The notes under the pieces: model-generated
The model's input: the letters and a program-made list of their open reading frames with translations, nothing else
Told to the model about the DNA's origin: nothing
The model's database searches: none
Part shown: in pieces, positions 51,794 through 62,076 of the stretch
How positions within the stretch are numbered: the first letter of the stretch is position 1
How the letters are laid out: the number at the start of each line of letters is the position of its first letter
Position numbers and translations under genes: made by a program
From: Bacteroidetes bacterium HGW-Bacteroidetes-7
GTDB taxonomy: Bacteria > Bacteroidota > Bacteroidia > Bacteroidales > UBA932
Assembly: GCA_002842465.1 (NCBI GenBank)
Contig: PHDA01000004.1
Span: 1-64,000 of the forward strand
Reading direction: 5' to 3'
Length of the DNA: 64,000 nucleotides

Positions 51794-52354
51794 TCACATC
51801 ATATCAAGTAATCTTCGACGTTTAAGCCGAAGTTTCTTGAAATAGGAGGGTGAAAGCCCGGTGATTTTTTTGAATTGATTTGAAAGGTGAGCAACACTGC
51901 TGTAGTCCATTAAAAAGGCGATCTCTGTAATAGTAAGTTCATTATAGACGAGGAGCTCTTTTACCCTTTCAATCTTATGATTCAGATAGAATTTTTCAAT
52001 AGTTGTTCCGGTTACTTCAGAGAAAAGATTTGCCAGATATGTATAGTCATAATCAAGCGAGTCGCTGATGTGGTCAGAGAGGTTAGTTTTGAGTTTAGAT
52101 TCAGAATAGTGGACTGTCTCTATGACTATGTGTCTGATCTTCTCTATTAAAATGCTCTTTTTGTCGTCCATCAACTCCAAACCCGAGCGGTTTAATGCTT
52201 TTACAAGAAGCGATATTTGGTCACTGTCTAATGGTTTTATTGTTTCAGCTTGTCCAAGTTCTACAGACAGAAACTCAATTCCAAGCTTAGTCAGCTCTTC
52301 TTCGACGATCATTTTGCAGCGAATGCAAACCATGTTTTTTATATAGAGCTTCAT
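51794..52354 (-). CDS. Short AraC-type regulator with MVCIRCK N-terminus (2)
   Basis: The 186-residue product is paralogous to the gene at 50972-51520 over its whole length (LYIKNMVCIRCKMIVEEEL; ERVKELLVYNELTITEIAFLMDYSSVAHLSNQFKKITGLSPSYF). ATG at 52354 is chosen because of alignment with its paralogue. A sensory role of the two N-terminal Cys is possible. Confidence 0.8.
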   Translation of the reverse strand: MKLYIKNMVCIRCKMIVEEELTKLGIEFLSVELGQAETIKPLDSDQISLLVKALNRSGLELMDDKKSILIEKIRHIVIETVHYSESKLKTNLSDHISDSLDYDYTYLANLFSEVTGTTIEKFYLNHKIERVKELLVYNELTITEIAFLMDYSSVAHLSNQFKKITGLSPSYFKKLRLKRRRLLDMM

Positions 52355-52863
52355 TTTTTTACAATAATGCAGCAAATGTAAGAATATTTTAGGTGATTGC
52401 AAACGGCTGTAAAATATTTTTATGTGTTTGTAAAAGAACAAGTTAATTATATACATTTAATCAACAACCAAAAACCAATAACTAATTATAAAAAGGTTTT
52501 TATTACTACATATTGTGCTGCATTTTTAATTTTTCCTATGCTTTATTTATTTTTTTGGCATTTTGAAGGCGCAACGTTGCGTACCTGACCTCTTGATAAA
52601 AATCATTAAATTAATAGATTGTGCGATAAATAAGCGCAACGTTTCGTACCAGGGAGCGTTGCGCTTTTTTTTAAGCATTGTGCGTAGTAATTTAGCTACC
52701 CGAAACCAATAGTTCATAAAAATCACCGGTACTTTCTGTTCGATATCAGATTTGGCATTTCAGTCAGCGGTTAGTCTTAAATGTTAAAAGTGCCGGTGGT
52801 TTTATTTTTTTACCGCTAATTTGGACTACACACTGGAACTACTTTAAACTATATACTGAAACT
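52355..52863. other. Intergenic region with repeated GCGCAACGTT elements
   Basis: No gene is seen. Two similar 17-mers (52569-52585 and 52634-52650) end in CGTACC; the first has the perfect palindrome CGCAACGTTGCG (52570-52581) and the second is part of a terminator-like hairpin AAGCGCAACG / CGTTGCGCTT (52632-52666) with eight T. The rest is AT-rich and should hold promoters for the flanking divergent genes. Confidence 0.5.
52632..52672 (+). terminator. Terminator-like hairpin with T-run
   Basis: A 10-bp stem (AAGCGCAACG/CGTTGCGCTT), 15-nt loop and eight T. It stands about 190 bp before the next gene, so it may end a small transcript starting near 52500, or be an attenuator. Confidence 0.6.
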
Positions 52864-53097
52864 ATGAAAGCTGCTTACATTGTCCTTACTGATTGTATTA
52901 AATGCGAACGATGTTCTGAAATCGCACACAATATTATCGGTATTGACAGCAATAATGAACCCTATTGGCTGCAAAGCTTATCAATGGATCCGGTTCAAAG
53001 AGTATGGTGCGATCCCAGCACAATCCACCTGGATGCCATAAATGACGCAATAAACGAGTGTGCAACCGGTTGCATCTCTCTGGAGGATTACGAATAA
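52864..53097 (+). CDS. Small ferredoxin-like protein (77 aa)
   Basis: CIKCERC (C11, C14, C17) and a later C66-x3-C70 (ECATGCI) give a ferredoxin-like iron-sulfur pattern, short of a full 4Fe-4S motif pair. It could bind one [4Fe-4S] or [3Fe-4S] cluster. The partner is unknown. Confidence 0.65.
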   Translation: MKAAYIVLTDCIKCERCSEIAHNIIGIDSNNEPYWLQSLSMDPVQRVWCDPSTIHLDAINDAINECATGCISLEDYE

Positions 53098-53141
53098 ATT
53101 ATGTGTTATTTTCATATGCGGAATATTAACTATATTCGCGT

Positions 53142-54803
53142 ATGAATAGATTGGTTTTAATCATATTGCTGTTTGCGGTAGTTTCGTGTAATTACGACAA
53201 CCAAAAGCAGCAATTTATTTCTGCCAGATTGTCAAATTGGGATGAGAAATTGGCTGATCAGTATTCCCAAATATCAGACTCACTCTCTTCTATCGACACC
53301 AGAAAACTTTCCACCCAAAACAGACATTATCACACCTTGCTATCTGCAATTGCCGGAACCTGGAGCGGCAAAACACTAACAAATGATTCGGCTCTTCTTA
53401 AAGCAACATCCTGGTTTCGATCCAGAAAAGATTACAGGAATGTATGCAGAGCTATAATTTATAACAGGTCAAACCTCGAAGAACAATATGACAGACTTAT
53501 TGAGGCTGAGGAGCTTTTTAACCGTCACAAAATAAACGATTCCCTTACAGAGGCTTATCTTTATATGTACCTTTCCGAGGCAATCTTCCGTTCATCGGCA
53601 GGAGTCTCTTTGAGCAGACAGACAGCTGCACAGAAAAGCGAGTCATATAAAAGCATGAGTGTTGCGATTTTCATGAAGATAGGAAGGCTTAGAGAGGCAC
53701 AAAATTTATTGATAAACAGTTACAACTTGTATCCGGTTTATATGACTCCTGAGAAAAAGCTGGATAACCTTAAGGAGATAGAGTTGTTTGATACAATTTA
53801 CCCTGAGGTTAAGGCTAAATTGTTAATGATTTATGCAAATTACTATTTTAGTATAAACTCTAAAGAGGGATTTAAATATTTGAATGATTATATTGCTTTT
53901 GAGGGGGATCAAATTTTTAGGAGCAAAAAAATGGTATCAGCATTCTCAACATTATCAGCTGAATATAAAAAAATAGGAGAATTGGACAGTGCCCTACACT
54001 ATGCAAAATTGTTTAATAAATCTTTGCTTGAACTCCAGGCAGACGCATTTGATGGATATCATTTGTTAAGCTCAGTTTATGCAGAGATGGGGGACAGTAA
54101 TAATGCTTATAAGAACCATTTACTTTTCCATAAGGCATTCAGTTACCGAAAAAGCACACAATATCAGGACGCTTTATTGCGAAATAGAGCCATTACATCA
54201 GATTTTGAGAAGAGGATAAAACGGTTAAAGAGAGAGCGTGCTTTTGCCATATACGGGACTGTCTTATTCATGGGTGGACTATTTGCCTTTGCGATCTTTT
54301 TTGTCTTTAAAAGGAGAATCGGGATTACAGGGAATGAAAAAGTTACGGAGCAATATAAGGCCCAGTTGATTGAGTTGACAGAGTTGTATAAAAAGGGTAA
54401 GTTCACTAATGAGGTACTCAAGGCATCAGCAGGCCTTATGCCATCTTTTATTGATACTATGGCTAAAGAGGCAGGTAGATGCAGAAAGTCTTCCCAGGAG
54501 ACTTTTGATAATATTCTTAACAATATAAGCACAATGAGGCAGAGTGGAAGGGATATTATCTCGGATATTTCAAAAAGCGAAGAGTTTGCTGAATTCTTTC
54601 CTGAGATTGCCTCATATAAAGAGCTTTCAAGCTATGAGAGGGTTGTGCTGGCACTTTTTGAAATGGGCTACAGCCCAAAAGAGATATCTAACCTTATATC
54701 AACTACTCCTGCAAGTGTAAGGTCAATTAAGGCAAAGATAAAAGATAAGTTACCTTCACTTTCTATGCCTGGCGAAGGAGAGAATCAGTCCGAGGATAAT
54801 TGA
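53142..54803 (+). CDS. TPR-like sensor with TM and C-terminal HTH
   Basis: The 553-residue product has a lipobox-like N-terminus (VVSC, C16), helical TPR-like repeats (about 100-340), a TM (about 365-390) and a C-terminal cytoplasmic part ending in an HTH (YSPKEISNLISTTPASVRSIKAKIKDKL). This is the layout of Bacteroidota one-component TPR/LuxR-like regulators. The C-terminal 48 bp overlap a convergent gene. Confidence 0.7.
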   Translation: MNRLVLIILLFAVVSCNYDNQKQQFISARLSNWDEKLADQYSQISDSLSSIDTRKLSTQNRHYHTLLSAIAGTWSGKTLTNDSALLKATSWFRSRKDYRNVCRAIIYNRSNLEEQYDRLIEAEELFNRHKINDSLTEAYLYMYLSEAIFRSSAGVSLSRQTAAQKSESYKSMSVAIFMKIGRLREAQNLLINSYNLYPVYMTPEKKLDNLKEIELFDTIYPEVKAKLLMIYANYYFSINSKEGFKYLNDYIAFEGDQIFRSKKMVSAFSTLSAEYKKIGELDSALHYAKLFNKSLLELQADAFDGYHLLSSVYAEMGDSNNAYKNHLLFHKAFSYRKSTQYQDALLRNRAITSDFEKRIKRLKRERAFAIYGTVLFMGGLFAFAIFFVFKRRIGITGNEKVTEQYKAQLIELTELYKKGKFTNEVLKASAGLMPSFIDTMAKEAGRCRKSSQETFDNILNNISTMRQSGRDIISDISKSEEFAEFFPEIASYKELSSYERVVLALFEMGYSPKEISNLISTTPASVRSIKAKIKDKLPSLSMPGEGENQSEDN

Positions 54804-55403
54804 GAGAGATGCGGCAAAAATAACCTTGAATTCATCGGGTAATAGAAATGTTATTGTGTGTGCCGGTATCCAGAATAGTGGGATTGTTTTTCCTACAACA
54901 AATTTTAAAAAACCACCCCAGTCAATTTCACTGATAACTTTTGATAATGTGCTCTTTTCTCCGGAGTATATTTTGTCTATATAAACGTCAGTGATGCGAT
55001 GTGACGCCATAAATGCAGGTGCGAATGTAAGATTCATAATTATGGATATATATAGGGCGATGAGAATTTTGGCCAAATAACCTTGTCCGGTAAACAATAA
55101 CCCCTTCTCAACAGCTCCGTTTACTCCTGAAGTGTAGAGCGAAAACATCAATACTATAAGTACTCCCAATACTCCCCATATAACCATTTTTGGCAAGAGC
55201 CCCTTTATCATTACCCACCTCTTAAAGATGAGCCTTGCAGCAAGAAATTCTCCCATTGTTGCCAGTATTGCAAATTTTATAAACCCCATAATGTATGGGT
55301 GTTTATTTGTTGCTGCTGTAAATATTTCACGTGTAGCGGGAAGAGCAAGGAATACTCCGATTGCCGCTATTACAGAAATCCAAAGAATTGTACCTTTTTT
55401 CAT
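54756..55403 (-). CDS. Mpv17-like membrane protein
   Basis: The 215-residue product has four to five TM helices, and its end (GKTIPLFWIPAHTITFLLPDEFKVIFAASLSIILGLIL) matches the PMP22/Mpv17-like signature (xxWxPxHxxxFxxPxxxR). Its role in bacteria is unknown. Confidence 0.65.
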   Translation of the reverse strand: MKKGTILWISVIAAIGVFLALPATREIFTAATNKHPYIMGFIKFAILATMGEFLAARLIFKRWVMIKGLLPKMVIWGVLGVLIVLMFSLYTSGVNGAVEKGLLFTGQGYLAKILIALYISIIMNLTFAPAFMASHRITDVYIDKIYSGEKSTLSKVISEIDWGGFLKFVVGKTIPLFWIPAHTITFLLPDEFKVIFAASLSIILGLILSFARHRK

Positions 55404-55430
55404 GTTGCAAAGGTAACAATCCCCGGCTTT

Positions 55431-56501
55431 TCAGGAAAGAATGGCGGCTGAAATTCTGTCACCAACCTCAGAGGTGGTACGAGGCGGAGCATCACCGCAC
55501 AGATCAGGTGTAAGAAACCTCTCGTTGATGATCTCTATACAGCATTGTTTTAAAAGACTCGCCTCTTCTCTCAATCCCAGACCTTCGCCTAGCAGCATTG
55601 CAGAGGATAGAATTGTTGCCAGGGGGTTTGCAATATTCTTTCCCGCCGCTTGGGGATATGATCCATGGATTGGTTCGAAGAGGGGAGTCTTGAGTCCGTA
55701 TGATGCCGAAGGGAGCAGTCCAATTGAGCCTGTGAGCACACTTGCTTCGTCGCTTAGAATGTCGCCGAACATGTTTTCTGTAAGTATAACATCAAATTTT
55801 GCGGGATTTGTAACCAGCTGCATTGCAGCATTGTCAACAAATAGATAGTCAAGTGTTACTGTTGGGTAGTGTTGTTTGTGAACACGTGAAACTACCTCTC
55901 TCCAGAGTCTTGATGTCTCCAGAACGTTTGCCTTATCAACAAGCGTTATATGACCTCTTCTTTTCTCAGCAAGTTTGAATGCAACCTCTGCAATTCTCTC
56001 AATCTCAAAAGTGCTGTACAGGCATGTGTCAAAAGCCTTTTCGCCATTTTCACTCCTGCCCCTTGGCTCTCCAAAGTAGATTCCTCCTGTCAGCTCCCTG
56101 ACTACAACCAGGTCAACTCCTCTTATCTTCTCCTCTTTGAGTGGAGACCTCTCAATAAGAGATTGAAATAGCTCAACCGGCCTTATGTTTGCGTAGAGGC
56201 CAAGCTCTTTTCTCATTTTGAGAAGACCTTGCTCGGGGCGGATCTTTGCCGCAGGATTGTTGTCATATTTTGGGTCTCCGATAGCACCAAATAAAATAGC
56301 ATCACTGTTTAGACAGAGATTATGGGTTTCAGGAGGGTAGGGGTCACCACAAAGGTCGATTGCAGATGCTCCGATAATGCCGTAAACAAATGTAAACTGA
56401 TGACCGAACCTTTTTTCGATTGCTTTGAGAGCCTTTACTGCCTGATCTGTTATCTCAGGCCCAATACCGTCTCCAGGCAGGACTGCTATTACTTTTTCCA
56501 T
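55431..56501 (-). CDS. leuB: 3-isopropylmalate dehydrogenase
   Basis: The 356-residue enzyme oxidises and decarboxylates 3-isopropylmalate to 2-ketoisocaproate. LPGDGIGPEI, the ELTGGIYFGEPRG motif and ENMFGDILSDEASVLTGSIGLLPSAS are diagnostic. It is the last gene of the leuA-leuC-leuD-leuB operon, 25 bp after leuD. Confidence 0.97.
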   Translation of the reverse strand: MEKVIAVLPGDGIGPEITDQAVKALKAIEKRFGHQFTFVYGIIGASAIDLCGDPYPPETHNLCLNSDAILFGAIGDPKYDNNPAAKIRPEQGLLKMRKELGLYANIRPVELFQSLIERSPLKEEKIRGVDLVVVRELTGGIYFGEPRGRSENGEKAFDTCLYSTFEIERIAEVAFKLAEKRRGHITLVDKANVLETSRLWREVVSRVHKQHYPTVTLDYLFVDNAAMQLVTNPAKFDVILTENMFGDILSDEASVLTGSIGLLPSASYGLKTPLFEPIHGSYPQAAGKNIANPLATILSSAMLLGEGLGLREEASLLKQCCIEIINERFLTPDLCGDAPPRTTSEVGDRISAAILS

Positions 56502-56526
56502 AGTTGAGCTTTTCTTTGTTTAATTC

Positions 56527-57129
56527 CTAAAGAGAGGAGAGTTTGTAAACTTCATACTCTTCAATCTCTTTTAAATTGGAGGCGAGGTAGTCAATATCGT
56601 CATAACCGTTTATCAGGCAATTTTGCTTGTAACTGTTGATTTCGAAGTTTTCGCTGTCTCCTGTTACCGGGATTGAGATCTCTTTTTCCATAAGATTGAT
56701 TTTTAATGTTATGCCATTGTTTTTTTCTGAATATTCTAATATTTTTCCAAGAAATCTGTCGCTAACTTGTACCGGTACAAGGCCGTTGTTAAGCGCGTTT
56801 GATCTGAAAATGTCGGCGAAAAATGTTGAAACTACTGCGCGGAATCCCCAGTCAGCCAATGCCCATGCGGCATGCTCCCTGCTCGATCCGCAACCGAAAT
56901 TTCTACCCGCAACCAAAATAGTTTCACTCCCCTTGGCGCTGTTCAGTACAAACCCCTTTTCTTTGTTTCCGTTTGAGTCAAACCGTCTGTCATAAAACAG
57001 ATTCTCTCCAAAACCCTCTCTTGTGGTAGTTTTGAGAAATCGAGCAGGAATAATTTGATCTGTATCAAGATTCTCCTCAGACAGAATTACCGCCGTTGAC
57101 TCTTCAATTGTAAATTTCCTGTAACTCAT
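56527..57129 (-). CDS. leuD: 3-isopropylmalate dehydratase small subunit
   Basis: The 200-residue subunit carries [27 protein letters not shown] and [17 protein letters not shown], all typical. It pairs with LeuC. The gene is separated from leuC by about 97 bp of AT-rich sequence with no clear element. Confidence 0.97.
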   Translation of the reverse strand: MSYRKFTIEESTAVILSEENLDTDQIIPARFLKTTTREGFGENLFYDRRFDSNGNKEKGFVLNSAKGSETILVAGRNFGCGSSREHAAWALADWGFRAVVSTFFADIFRSNALNNGLVPVQVSDRFLGKILEYSEKNNGITLKINLMEKEISIPVTGDSENFEINSYKQNCLINGYDDIDYLASNLKEIEEYEVYKLSSL

Positions 57130-57226
57130 ATTATTGTTTATGCACCTATTCTCATTAATTCTCTATTGAACTCACTTATTCTAATTCATTCAATAACTGT
57201 CTATTATACTCTCTTATCAAGTTTAA

Positions 57227-58678
57227 TCAGATAAGTTCCCGGGGGTCTGTAATGGCTCCGGTAACAGCAGCAGCTGCGGCAACCAGAGGCCCTGCCAAAA
57301 GTGTTCTTGCTCCGGGGCCTTGTCTTCCCTCAAAATTTCTGTTAGATGTAGAGACTGCGTATTTTCCTGCAGGAACTTTATCTTCATTCATCCCCAGACA
57401 AGCCGAACATCCCGGTTGCCTCACCTCAAAACCCGCCTGACGAAGAATATCTCCAATTCCCTCCTCTTCTATCTGCTTCTCTACCAGTTTTGAACCCGGG
57501 ACAAGCCATGCCGTTACCCACTGCGCTTTTTGTCTTCCCTTAATAATAGAGGCAAAGGCTCTGAAATCTTCAATTCTTCCGTTTGTGCAACTTCCCAGAA
57601 ACACATAATCAATTTTGTGTCCCGCAATGCTCTCTCCGGGTTTGAATCCCATATAGTCGAGTGCTCTGGAGAGGCCTGAGTCTTTGGGTTGGGCTTTTGG
57701 AATAGCAGAATTAACAGGAATTGCCATTGACGGATTTGTGCCGTATGTAATCATTGGCTCTATCTCCTCTGCCGAAAAGAGGTGAATTGAGTCGTAATTA
57801 CAACCAGGGTCACTCTTAAGCTTGCTCCAGCTCTCAACAGCTTTATTCCATTCGTCTCTTACTTCACCTCGCTCTACTTTTTCACCTTGCTCTGCAATTT
57901 TCTCTTTCTTAATTTTTTTCCTGCCCGGAGAGTACTCTCTGCCCTTAAGGTATTCAAATGTTGTGTTGTCAGGTGCTATTAGCCCTCCTCTTGCCCCCAT
58001 CTCTATGCTCATGTTGCAGATAGTCATCCTCTCCTCCATGGAGAGTTGTTCTATTGTACTGCCTCCAAACTCCAAAAAATGGCCGGTTCCGCCGGAGGTA
58101 CCCAGGCAAGAAATAATGTAAAGAATAACATCCTTTGCTCCCACGCCGTTTTTGAGCTGTCCATCAACTTTTATGAGCATCTGCTTTGGTTTTGTCTGCA
58201 GTAATGTCTGTGTTGCAAGAACCATCTCCACCTCGCTTGTGCCTATTCCAAACGCAATATTACCCAGTGCTCCGTGTGTAGAGGTGTGGCTGTCACCGCA
58301 AACAATTGTCATTCCACACTGAGTAGTGCCAAGTTCGGGACCAATTATGTGGACAACACCATTTGAAGGGTCTCCAAGTGGAAAATATTTGATACCATTT
58401 TCGGCAGTATTCTTTCTGAGTTCTTCTACTGGAATTGCCGAGAGAGGGTCTTTAATGGGTTGGTGCTGATTTATGGTTGGGACATTGTGGTCGCAGGTTG
58501 CAAATGTCTTACCGGGGCGGAACACCTTAAGGCCTCTTCGTTTTAGTCCCGAAAATGCCTGAGGGCTTGTAACCTCATGAATGTAGTGCCTGTCTATATA
58601 TAGAATTGACGGGCCTCCATCAATCTCTTTCACAATGTGATTCTCCCAGATTTTGTCAAATATTGTTTTCGGAGTCAT
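57227..58678 (-). CDS. leuC: 3-isopropylmalate dehydratase large subunit
   Basis: The 483-residue subunit binds a [4Fe-4S] cluster through Cys in [13 protein letters not shown] and [10 protein letters not shown]. SFGxCTxxR-type and [13 protein letters not shown] motifs are present. It is about 17 residues longer than E. coli LeuC because of a Lys/Glu-rich insert ([20 protein letters not shown]) just before the W-x-K-L segment. Confidence 0.97.
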   Translation of the reverse strand: MTPKTIFDKIWENHIVKEIDGGPSILYIDRHYIHEVTSPQAFSGLKRRGLKVFRPGKTFATCDHNVPTINQHQPIKDPLSAIPVEELRKNTAENGIKYFPLGDPSNGVVHIIGPELGTTQCGMTIVCGDSHTSTHGALGNIAFGIGTSEVEMVLATQTLLQTKPKQMLIKVDGQLKNGVGAKDVILYIISCLGTSGGTGHFLEFGGSTIEQLSMEERMTICNMSIEMGARGGLIAPDNTTFEYLKGREYSPGRKKIKKEKIAEQGEKVERGEVRDEWNKAVESWSKLKSDPGCNYDSIHLFSAEEIEPMITYGTNPSMAIPVNSAIPKAQPKDSGLSRALDYMGFKPGESIAGHKIDYVFLGSCTNGRIEDFRAFASIIKGRQKAQWVTAWLVPGSKLVEKQIEEEGIGDILRQAGFEVRQPGCSACLGMNEDKVPAGKYAVSTSNRNFEGRQGPGARTLLAGPLVAAAAAVTGAITDPRELI

Positions 58679-58695
58679 AAATATCTTCTCTTTTT

Positions 58696-60189
58696 TTACA
58701 AAATTTTGGATACTGCATTTACAAGGGCCTCTGCAGAGGCTGTTACTATGTCGGTATTGGCAGAAAATCCGTAATAGATGTTTCCTCGGTTCTCAATTTG
58801 TACGTGCACCTTGCCAACATCGTCGCTGCCCTTGGTTATTGCCTGTACCAGAAACTCTTCAAGGGTAATCTTTCTGTGAATGAGAGATTTGATTGCGCTG
58901 AAACAGGCGTCTATAGGGCCGTTTCCCGAGCTTGTAGCGCAGCAAACCTCCCCATCAATTACCAATTTGACGGTAGCCATTGGAACAGATGATTTGCCGC
59001 AGACAACCTGCAGGAATTTAATTCTGATTCTCTGATTCTGTTTTGTTCGGGTAACTCCAACAATTATGTTCAGGTCGTCGTCATTAATATCCTTTTTACA
59101 GTCTGCCAACTTGAGGAATTTATCATAGGCTTCGTCTAACTCCTGGTTGGAAAGTTCTACTCCCAGTCTTTTGTAGTGGTGATTAAGTGCTGCACGACCG
59201 CTTCTTGCTGTCAGGGCAATTGTAGATTCATTGACTCCAACATCAGCAGGGTCAATAATTTCGTAACTCTCCCTGTTTTTAAGCACCCCGTCCTGATGTA
59301 TTCCCGATGAGTGGGCAAAGGCATTTCTTCCTACGATTGCCTTGTTGGGCTGCACGGGCATTCTCATTAGTGTTGATACAAGGCGGGAATTTTTATAAAT
59401 TGATTTAGTTTCGATGTCTGTATATACCGGAATGTCTTTACGGCTTTTAATTGCCATTACAACCTCTTCCAGTGCAGTGTTACCAGCCCTCTCTCCGATT
59501 CCGTTAATGGTAACCTCTACCTGCCTTGCACCGTTAATAATTCCTGTTAGTGAGTTTGCAGTTGCCATTCCAAGGTCGTTGTGGCAATGTGTAGAGATTA
59601 TTGCTTTATGAATGTTGGGAACATTTTCGACAAGAAATTTTATCTTTTCGCCGTATTCATAAGGGGTGCAGTAACCGGTTGTGTCTGGAATATTTACGAC
59701 TGTTGCCCCTGCTGTGATTACCGCCTCAATTACCCTTGCCAGATATTCATTCTCTGTCCTGCCTGCATCCTCTGCGTAAAACTCTACATCCTGCACATAT
59801 TTTTTCGCATACTTAACACAATGAACAGCCCTTTTTATAATGTCCTCCCTGTCTGATTTGAATTTGTGGAGGATGTGCATATCGGATGTGCCTATTCCGG
59901 TGTGAATTCTCTTTCTTTTGGCGTAATGTAGGGCATCTGCAGCTACATCAATGTCTTTTTCGACAGCTCTGGTGAGTGCACATATTGTTGATTCCTTTAT
60001 TATTTTGGATATCTCAACTATTGAATTGAAATCTCCGGGACTCGATATTGGAAAGCCACACTCAATGATATCAACCCGCATTGCCTCAAGAGCCCTTGCA
60101 ATCTCAATCTTCTCTATTGTGTTTAGCTGACATCCCGGAACCTGTTCACCATCCCTGAGAGTGGTATCGAAAATATGTAACTTTTCCAT
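58696..60189 (-). CDS. leuA: 2-isopropylmalate synthase
   Basis: The enzyme condenses 2-ketoisovalerate with acetyl-CoA. [14 protein letters not shown], the HxH ([15 protein letters not shown]) metal motif and [16 protein letters not shown] are diagnostic; the C-terminal part is the leucine-binding regulatory domain. I chose the ATG at 60189 because the upstream ATG (60204) abuts the attenuator T-run. Confidence 0.97.
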   Translation of the reverse strand: MEKLHIFDTTLRDGEQVPGCQLNTIEKIEIARALEAMRVDIIECGFPISSPGDFNSIVEISKIIKESTICALTRAVEKDIDVAADALHYAKRKRIHTGIGTSDMHILHKFKSDREDIIKRAVHCVKYAKKYVQDVEFYAEDAGRTENEYLARVIEAVITAGATVVNIPDTTGYCTPYEYGEKIKFLVENVPNIHKAIISTHCHNDLGMATANSLTGIINGARQVEVTINGIGERAGNTALEEVVMAIKSRKDIPVYTDIETKSIYKNSRLVSTLMRMPVQPNKAIVGRNAFAHSSGIHQDGVLKNRESYEIIDPADVGVNESTIALTARSGRAALNHHYKRLGVELSNQELDEAYDKFLKLADCKKDINDDDLNIIVGVTRTKQNQRIRIKFLQVVCGKSSVPMATVKLVIDGEVCCATSSGNGPIDACFSAIKSLIHRKITLEEFLVQAITKGSDDVGKVHVQIENRGNIYYGFSANTDIVTASAEALVNAVSKIL

Positions 60190-60204
60190 AGTATTTGGTT
60201 GCAT

Positions 60205-60234
60205 AAAAAAAGGCCGCCCCTTCTGAGGGCAGCC
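60205..60234 (-). terminator. leu operon attenuator terminator
   Basis: On the reverse strand GGCTGCCCT pairs with GGGGCGGCC (with GU pairs) around CAGAA, followed by seven T. It lies between the leader peptide and leuA. Confidence 0.85.
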
Positions 60235-60256
60235 TGTATATTTAAAAATTCAAAAT

Positions 60257-60343
60257 TCACGCCTTTTTATACAAGATGCCCTCTCTCCGGTTTAATAGTC
60301 CGAGTAGCAGCAGTGAGAGCATAAATTTAATTCGTGTATTCAT
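60257..60343 (-). CDS. leuL: Leucine leader peptide (28 aa)
   Basis: The short frame encodes MNTRIKFMLSLLLLGLLNRR and then EGILYKKA. Seven of nine residues in positions 9-17 are Leu, coded by CTC, CTG, CTG, CTA, CTC, CTA and TTA. With the terminator at 60205-60234, it is a classical translation-coupled leucine attenuator for leuACDB: charged tRNA-Leu shortage stalls ribosomes and prevents termination. Confidence 0.85.
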   Translation of the reverse strand: MNTRIKFMLSLLLLGLLNRREGILYKKA

Positions 60344-60551
60344 ATCGGCAGCGAAGTTAGAGTTTTTTTGAAATATGCAATACTAAAAATGGAAAAATTA
60401 ACAAAACCATTACCTGCAAAGCCTTTTAGAAGGTTTCATTCTGTAATCATTTTTGCAAATAACTGTATTAATTATATTGAATGGCTAAAGTTTCTTTCAA
60501 AAAATAAGCAATAATCGGCAAGGAGGCATCAAATAAAAAGATTTATATTTT

Positions 60552-61151
60552 TTAAATGAAAGCACTCATCGTAAGCCCGAATGAGGTAAATATTGCTTCC
60601 AAAACCAGCGTTAGTACAATGTAAACACCAATCATTACAACAAGAGTAGTAATGAAGAAGCTTGTCTTTTTCTCCTCACTTACCCCTGTCATTGGGACAA
60701 GGCCTATATACAGCACATACAATGTATAAAGAGAGCCGGCAAGTGCAAGTATAGATAGAGAAGGGATTATATAAAATATTCCGGCAACAAGCATTGGTGT
60801 ATATGAGTAACTTACAAGTGCAACAGCTTTGTTCATGGTTATTGTGGTTCCAAACTTGGTTGAAAGCATCTGAATAACCCAAGCACTTAGATATACTCCC
60901 ACTATTGCTCCTACGAAAGATGTGAGGGCGTAATTAATACCCAGACTTATGCTGGCGACCCTACCAAAGAACCCCACATTAATGCCTATTAACCCATAAC
61001 CAATAAATGAGCTGATAGCAGGAATCAATGCGAGAGGGACTATATAGCTGACAATAAGCGATGAGCTTTCAATCTCTTTGTCCTTTTCTCTCTCCCAAGC
61101 CTCCTTTGGGCTTAGGATAAATGATTTTACTAAGTTGAAGAAGTTTTCCAT
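60552..61151 (-). CDS. Yip1-domain membrane protein
   Basis: The 199-residue product starts FNLVKSFILSPKEAWEREKDKE, the usual Yip1/DUF1282 lead, and has five TM segments. Its role is unknown. It stands alone between the leu operon and a GH16 gene. Confidence 0.8.
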   Translation of the reverse strand: MENFFNLVKSFILSPKEAWEREKDKEIESSSLIVSYIVPLALIPAISSFIGYGLIGINVGFFGRVASISLGINYALTSFVGAIVGVYLSAWVIQMLSTKFGTTITMNKAVALVSYSYTPMLVAGIFYIIPSLSILALAGSLYTLYVLYIGLVPMTGVSEEKKTSFFITTLVVMIGVYIVLTLVLEAIFTSFGLTMSAFI

Positions 61152-61192
61152 AGTTTATAGTTTTAAGTTGAAGTTTTTCCTTTTTAAAAAGC

Positions 61193-62026
61193 TCATTCCC
61201 GTTGATAAACTCTCACATAATCTACATCGTGAAACTGTGGGAATACTGTAGTAGAATCGGGATTGCCCGGCCAGGTTCCGCCAATTGCGGTGTTAATAAT
61301 TAAGAAGTGGTCAGTATGTGGTACTCCCTCCTTTGCAGTGTGGATAAGTTCACCGTCTAAATACCATCTTATTTCGTCTGGTTCCCACTCAAGGACATAA
61401 ATGTGAAAGTCATCGCCATAGTTTACTGTCCCACGGTAGGTTGAAGATGATGATCTGCCCTCTCCCTTGAAGGAGGTGTAGTGAAATGTTGCGTAGACTA
61501 TATTAGGTTCGTGTCCAAGAAACTCCATAATGTCAATTTCAGTATACCATGGTCGAAGTTCGGGAATAGATCTCTCTCTGCCTGCCTCAACAGCCTGTTT
61601 CATAATGTACTCCATCATCCAGTCTCTGTTCTGGGGATAGAGCCAATATGCAGGCCATAGCCCTTTTCCAACAGGCAGCTTTCCCCGAATCTCAAACCGT
61701 CCGTATGTGATGGCCAGCTTATCTTTGGTGTCAAGCCTTCCGCTTGTAAATTTCTTATTGCCGTAGTCTCTTACCCTGCTTCTTATTCTTAAACTTCCCT
61801 CTTGGAGATATACCTCATCGGGTACGTAGTACTGGAGTTCTTCATGTTTGCTTGTCTCTCTGGTCAGAACATTCCATTTTGATTCATCAAGCTTTTTGCC
61901 GTTGAACTCATCCTGCCAGATGAGTTTCCATCCTTTTTTGCCTGAGTCAACACCTTGCTGTCCAAACGAGTACTCCCCGTATCCCAACAGCAGTAGCATG
62001 CAGATAAAAATCCTGAAATTTGACAT
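61193..62026 (-). CDS. Glycoside hydrolase family 16 enzyme
   Basis: The 277-residue secreted enzyme has a signal peptide (to about 22) and the GH16 catalytic motif E163-I-D165-I-M-E168. FNGKKLDESKWN, YGRFEIRGKLPVGKGLWPAYWLYP and WYLDGELIHT fit the laminarinase-like group. The likely substrate is beta-1,3-glucan. Confidence 0.92.
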   Translation of the reverse strand: MSNFRIFICMLLLLGYGEYSFGQQGVDSGKKGWKLIWQDEFNGKKLDESKWNVLTRETSKHEELQYYVPDEVYLQEGSLRIRSRVRDYGNKKFTSGRLDTKDKLAITYGRFEIRGKLPVGKGLWPAYWLYPQNRDWMMEYIMKQAVEAGRERSIPELRPWYTEIDIMEFLGHEPNIVYATFHYTSFKGEGRSSSSTYRGTVNYGDDFHIYVLEWEPDEIRWYLDGELIHTAKEGVPHTDHFLIINTAIGGTWPGNPDSTTVFPQFHDVDYVRVYQRE

Positions 62027-62076
62027 TGTGATGGTTTTTTTGGTTAGAATAAACCAAATTTACCCAAAAAAACAAT

